NCBI GenBank assembly: GCA_027486675.1
Contig: JAIXOQ010000005.1
Coordinates: forward strand, 186,001-250,000
Length of the DNA: 64,000 bases
From: Pseudomonadota bacterium
GTDB taxonomy: Bacteria > Bdellovibrionota > UBA1018 > CAIMNF01
Direction of reading: 5' to 3'
The notes under the pieces are model-generated. The model was not told the DNA's origin. It did no database searches and saw only the letters and a program-made list of their open reading frames with translations. Both the position numbers and the translations under genes were made by a program. This document shows positions 62,699 through 64,000 of the stretch, in pieces (the first letter of the stretch is position 1; each line of letters begins with the position of its first letter).

Positions 62699-64000
62699 GT
62701 GAAGTTTGCATCAAAATGGGCTGTTGTGCTGCTGCTTTTCTTTGCATCAGCCTGCTCAAAAGACAAAGGGTTAGATGGGGCTGCAAGCCGTCGAAGCGAC
62801 GCGCCTTGCAATGCGTTGCCACTTGGCCAAGACCAACTCGATGCGGCCCTTTTACGTCGTGTGGTGGAGTGCTTAAATTCCGGTGGCGAATTAAATGGTA
62901 TCGCAGCCCTCTTAGATGCAACCAGCGATGAGGCATTAAACGCTGTCGCACAACACGCGCAAAAATATTTCATCGATCGCCCGGAACGCCTCTATGCCTT
63001 AGACCGCCGATTCAAAGAACGCGAGCCGGAAGGGCCACGATCCTTGATGGGCCAGATGTCCCTCCTCATGTCCGACGAAGACGCCTTAAATGACGGGCTT
63101 TCATTGGTTCAAAAAATGGACATCCGTCCCTGGGTAGATGTGTCAGACAAGTACACACGTGATGACCTCTACAGCGCACTCAAAACAACTCGAAAACTTC
63201 TCACTTCTGTCTACACGACCGACACACTGTTTCACGAAAACTTGAATTGGAACTCGGACGCTCTGATTGCACTCCTGATTGAAATGGTGTCGCAAGATCG
63301 CACTGACTTTATCGGTAATCTGCGCGGCCTCATCGTTGAAGACCACATCTTAGACGACATTGCAAAAATCGCAGAACTTCCCCTGCAAAAAAGGAAATTA
63401 AACCCTGCCGACTGGAAAAAACTCAACGAGTTTTCAGACCTGGGTTCGCAAGCTTTGCAAGACGGAAGACTGCTTCTATTCCGCGACGCTTTGGTGCGTT
63501 TAGAAGATCCGCTTAAATGTTTCCACGGCACCGCAAATCTGACTGACATGGATCAGTTCGTCTTAAGCGAACTGGGCAAAGCCAAGGACTTCAGCGATTT
63601 AAGCGTTTTATTGTTTGCCAGCAAACCTTTCTGCGAAGTTCCTGAAATCCTCAAGAACGCGCTCCGCGTGATGTTCGATTTGGAGCGCCGTCCCGCCTGG
63701 CCACGCATCCGAGATGATCTGTCAGCATTATTAGATAAGCCCCGCGTCTTAAACTTGCTAAAAGCACCTGAGATTTCAATCGCAGAGCCCTACTTAAAAG
63801 ACTTAGGACTCACGGAACTGCGCCAACTCATGGGCGCCGCTCTCCTATTGGAAGATCCGAATGACTTAAAAAACATTGCACGTGAGGTCCGAAAGTTTTC
63901 TACCGATGAAATCGTAGGACTGCTTCGCACACTGAGACCTTTTGAAACGGAAGATTACAAGGCCGCAGATCGTTTCCTGAAATACTTCATGCGCGACGAA
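62699..64000 (+). CDS. Lipoprotein, helical, unknown, 3' end cut by window edge
   Basis: 434 codons are open from GTG 62699 to the window edge, preceded by six G. The signal ends in the lipobox FASAC-S at about residue 20. The rest is all-helical in look, with repeated Leu/Asp patterns (LDAALLRRVVECLNSGG, NALNAVAQHAQKY, LRQLMGAALLLEDPNDL). No family recognised. Located just behind the 1140-residue protein and probably co-functional, since both are exported and unknown. Confidence 0.8.
   Translation, partial: MKFASKWAVVLLLFFASACSKDKGLDGAASRRSDAPCNALPLGQDQLDAALLRRVVECLNSGGELNGIAALLDATSDEALNAVAQHAQKYFIDRPERLYALDRRFKEREPEGPRSLMGQMSLLMSDEDALNDGLSLVQKMDIRPWVDVSDKYTRDDLYSALKTTRKLLTSVYTTDTLFHENLNWNSDALIALLIEMVSQDRTDFIGNLRGLIVEDHILDDIAKIAELPLQKRKLNPADWKKLNEFSDLGSQALQDGRLLLFRDALVRLEDPLKCFHGTANLTDMDQFVLSELGKAKDFSDLSVLLFASKPFCEVPEILKNALRVMFDLERRPAWPRIRDDLSALLDKPRVLNLLKAPEISIAEPYLKDLGLTELRQLMGAALLLEDPNDLKNIAREVRKFSTDEIVGLLRTLRPFETEDYKAADRFLKYFMRDE

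Overview
The window reads as chromosomal DNA of a Gram-negative, diderm, aerobic or microaerobic bacterium. My best placement is the Bdellovibrio-like lineages (Bdellovibrionota/Oligoflexia), which is an inference and not a proven assignment. Supporting signs are the many lipoproteins and outer-membrane barrels, LPS heptose synthesis (HldE), TatC, a cbb3 oxidase with fused CcoN-CcoO, RNase J in an otherwise proteobacterial-looking gene set, and several large secreted proteins I cannot assign. Gene density is high, base composition looks even, and I see no insertion sequence, prophage or CRISPR array. The one RNA gene found is tRNA-Arg(CCG).

Layout. 1-6.4 kb is mostly on the minus strand: type III glutamine synthetase (cut by the left edge), a THUMP-type rRNA methyltransferase coupled to a small lipoprotein and an outer-membrane protein, then a DksA-family regulator and citrate synthase. 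6.5-16.5 kb mixes housekeeping genes (deoxynucleoside kinase, HldE-type adenylyltransferase, RsmE, lytic transglycosylase, uridine kinase coupled to RNase J) with lipoproteins and a MazF-type toxin-antitoxin pair. 18.0-25.5 kb is a compact cbb3 oxidase operon: copper ATPase CcoI, CcoS, fused CcoNO, CcoQ, a short single-heme CcoP, CcoG and a TauE/SafE-like copper or assembly protein. 25.5-34 kb carries an SbtA-type transporter, secreted proteins, an M3 peptidase, a fused osmolyte-type ABC subunit and a CcdA/thioredoxin pair. 35.2-38.1 kb is a minus-strand operon of STAS protein, HATPase, Maf and YggS that runs into tRNA-Arg. 38.1-46.3 kb holds an M16 peptidase and two tandem approximately 900-residue beta-solenoid-type lipoproteins. 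46.3-55.3 kb has flavin oxidoreductases, a ribosome hibernation factor, a Fic protein, MarC, cyclophilin, TatC and small secreted proteins. 55.5-59.1 kb is the classic rpsF-rpsR-DUF2232-rplI-dnaB operon. It is followed by a very large unknown membrane protein and a lipoprotein that runs off the right edge.

How the genes work together. The oxidase block is a full terminal-oxidase and copper/FeS assembly unit in which most genes overlap by a few bases, so it is probably one transcript. The CcdA and thioredoxin pair could feed reductant to periplasmic thiols, including c-type cytochromes. The STAS and HATPase pair looks like a partner-switching module. The least explained parts are that module, the tandem solenoid lipoproteins, the two divergent small proteins near 54 kb that share a short repeat motif, the reversed-order ABC fusion, and the 1140-residue protein with its G-tract start.
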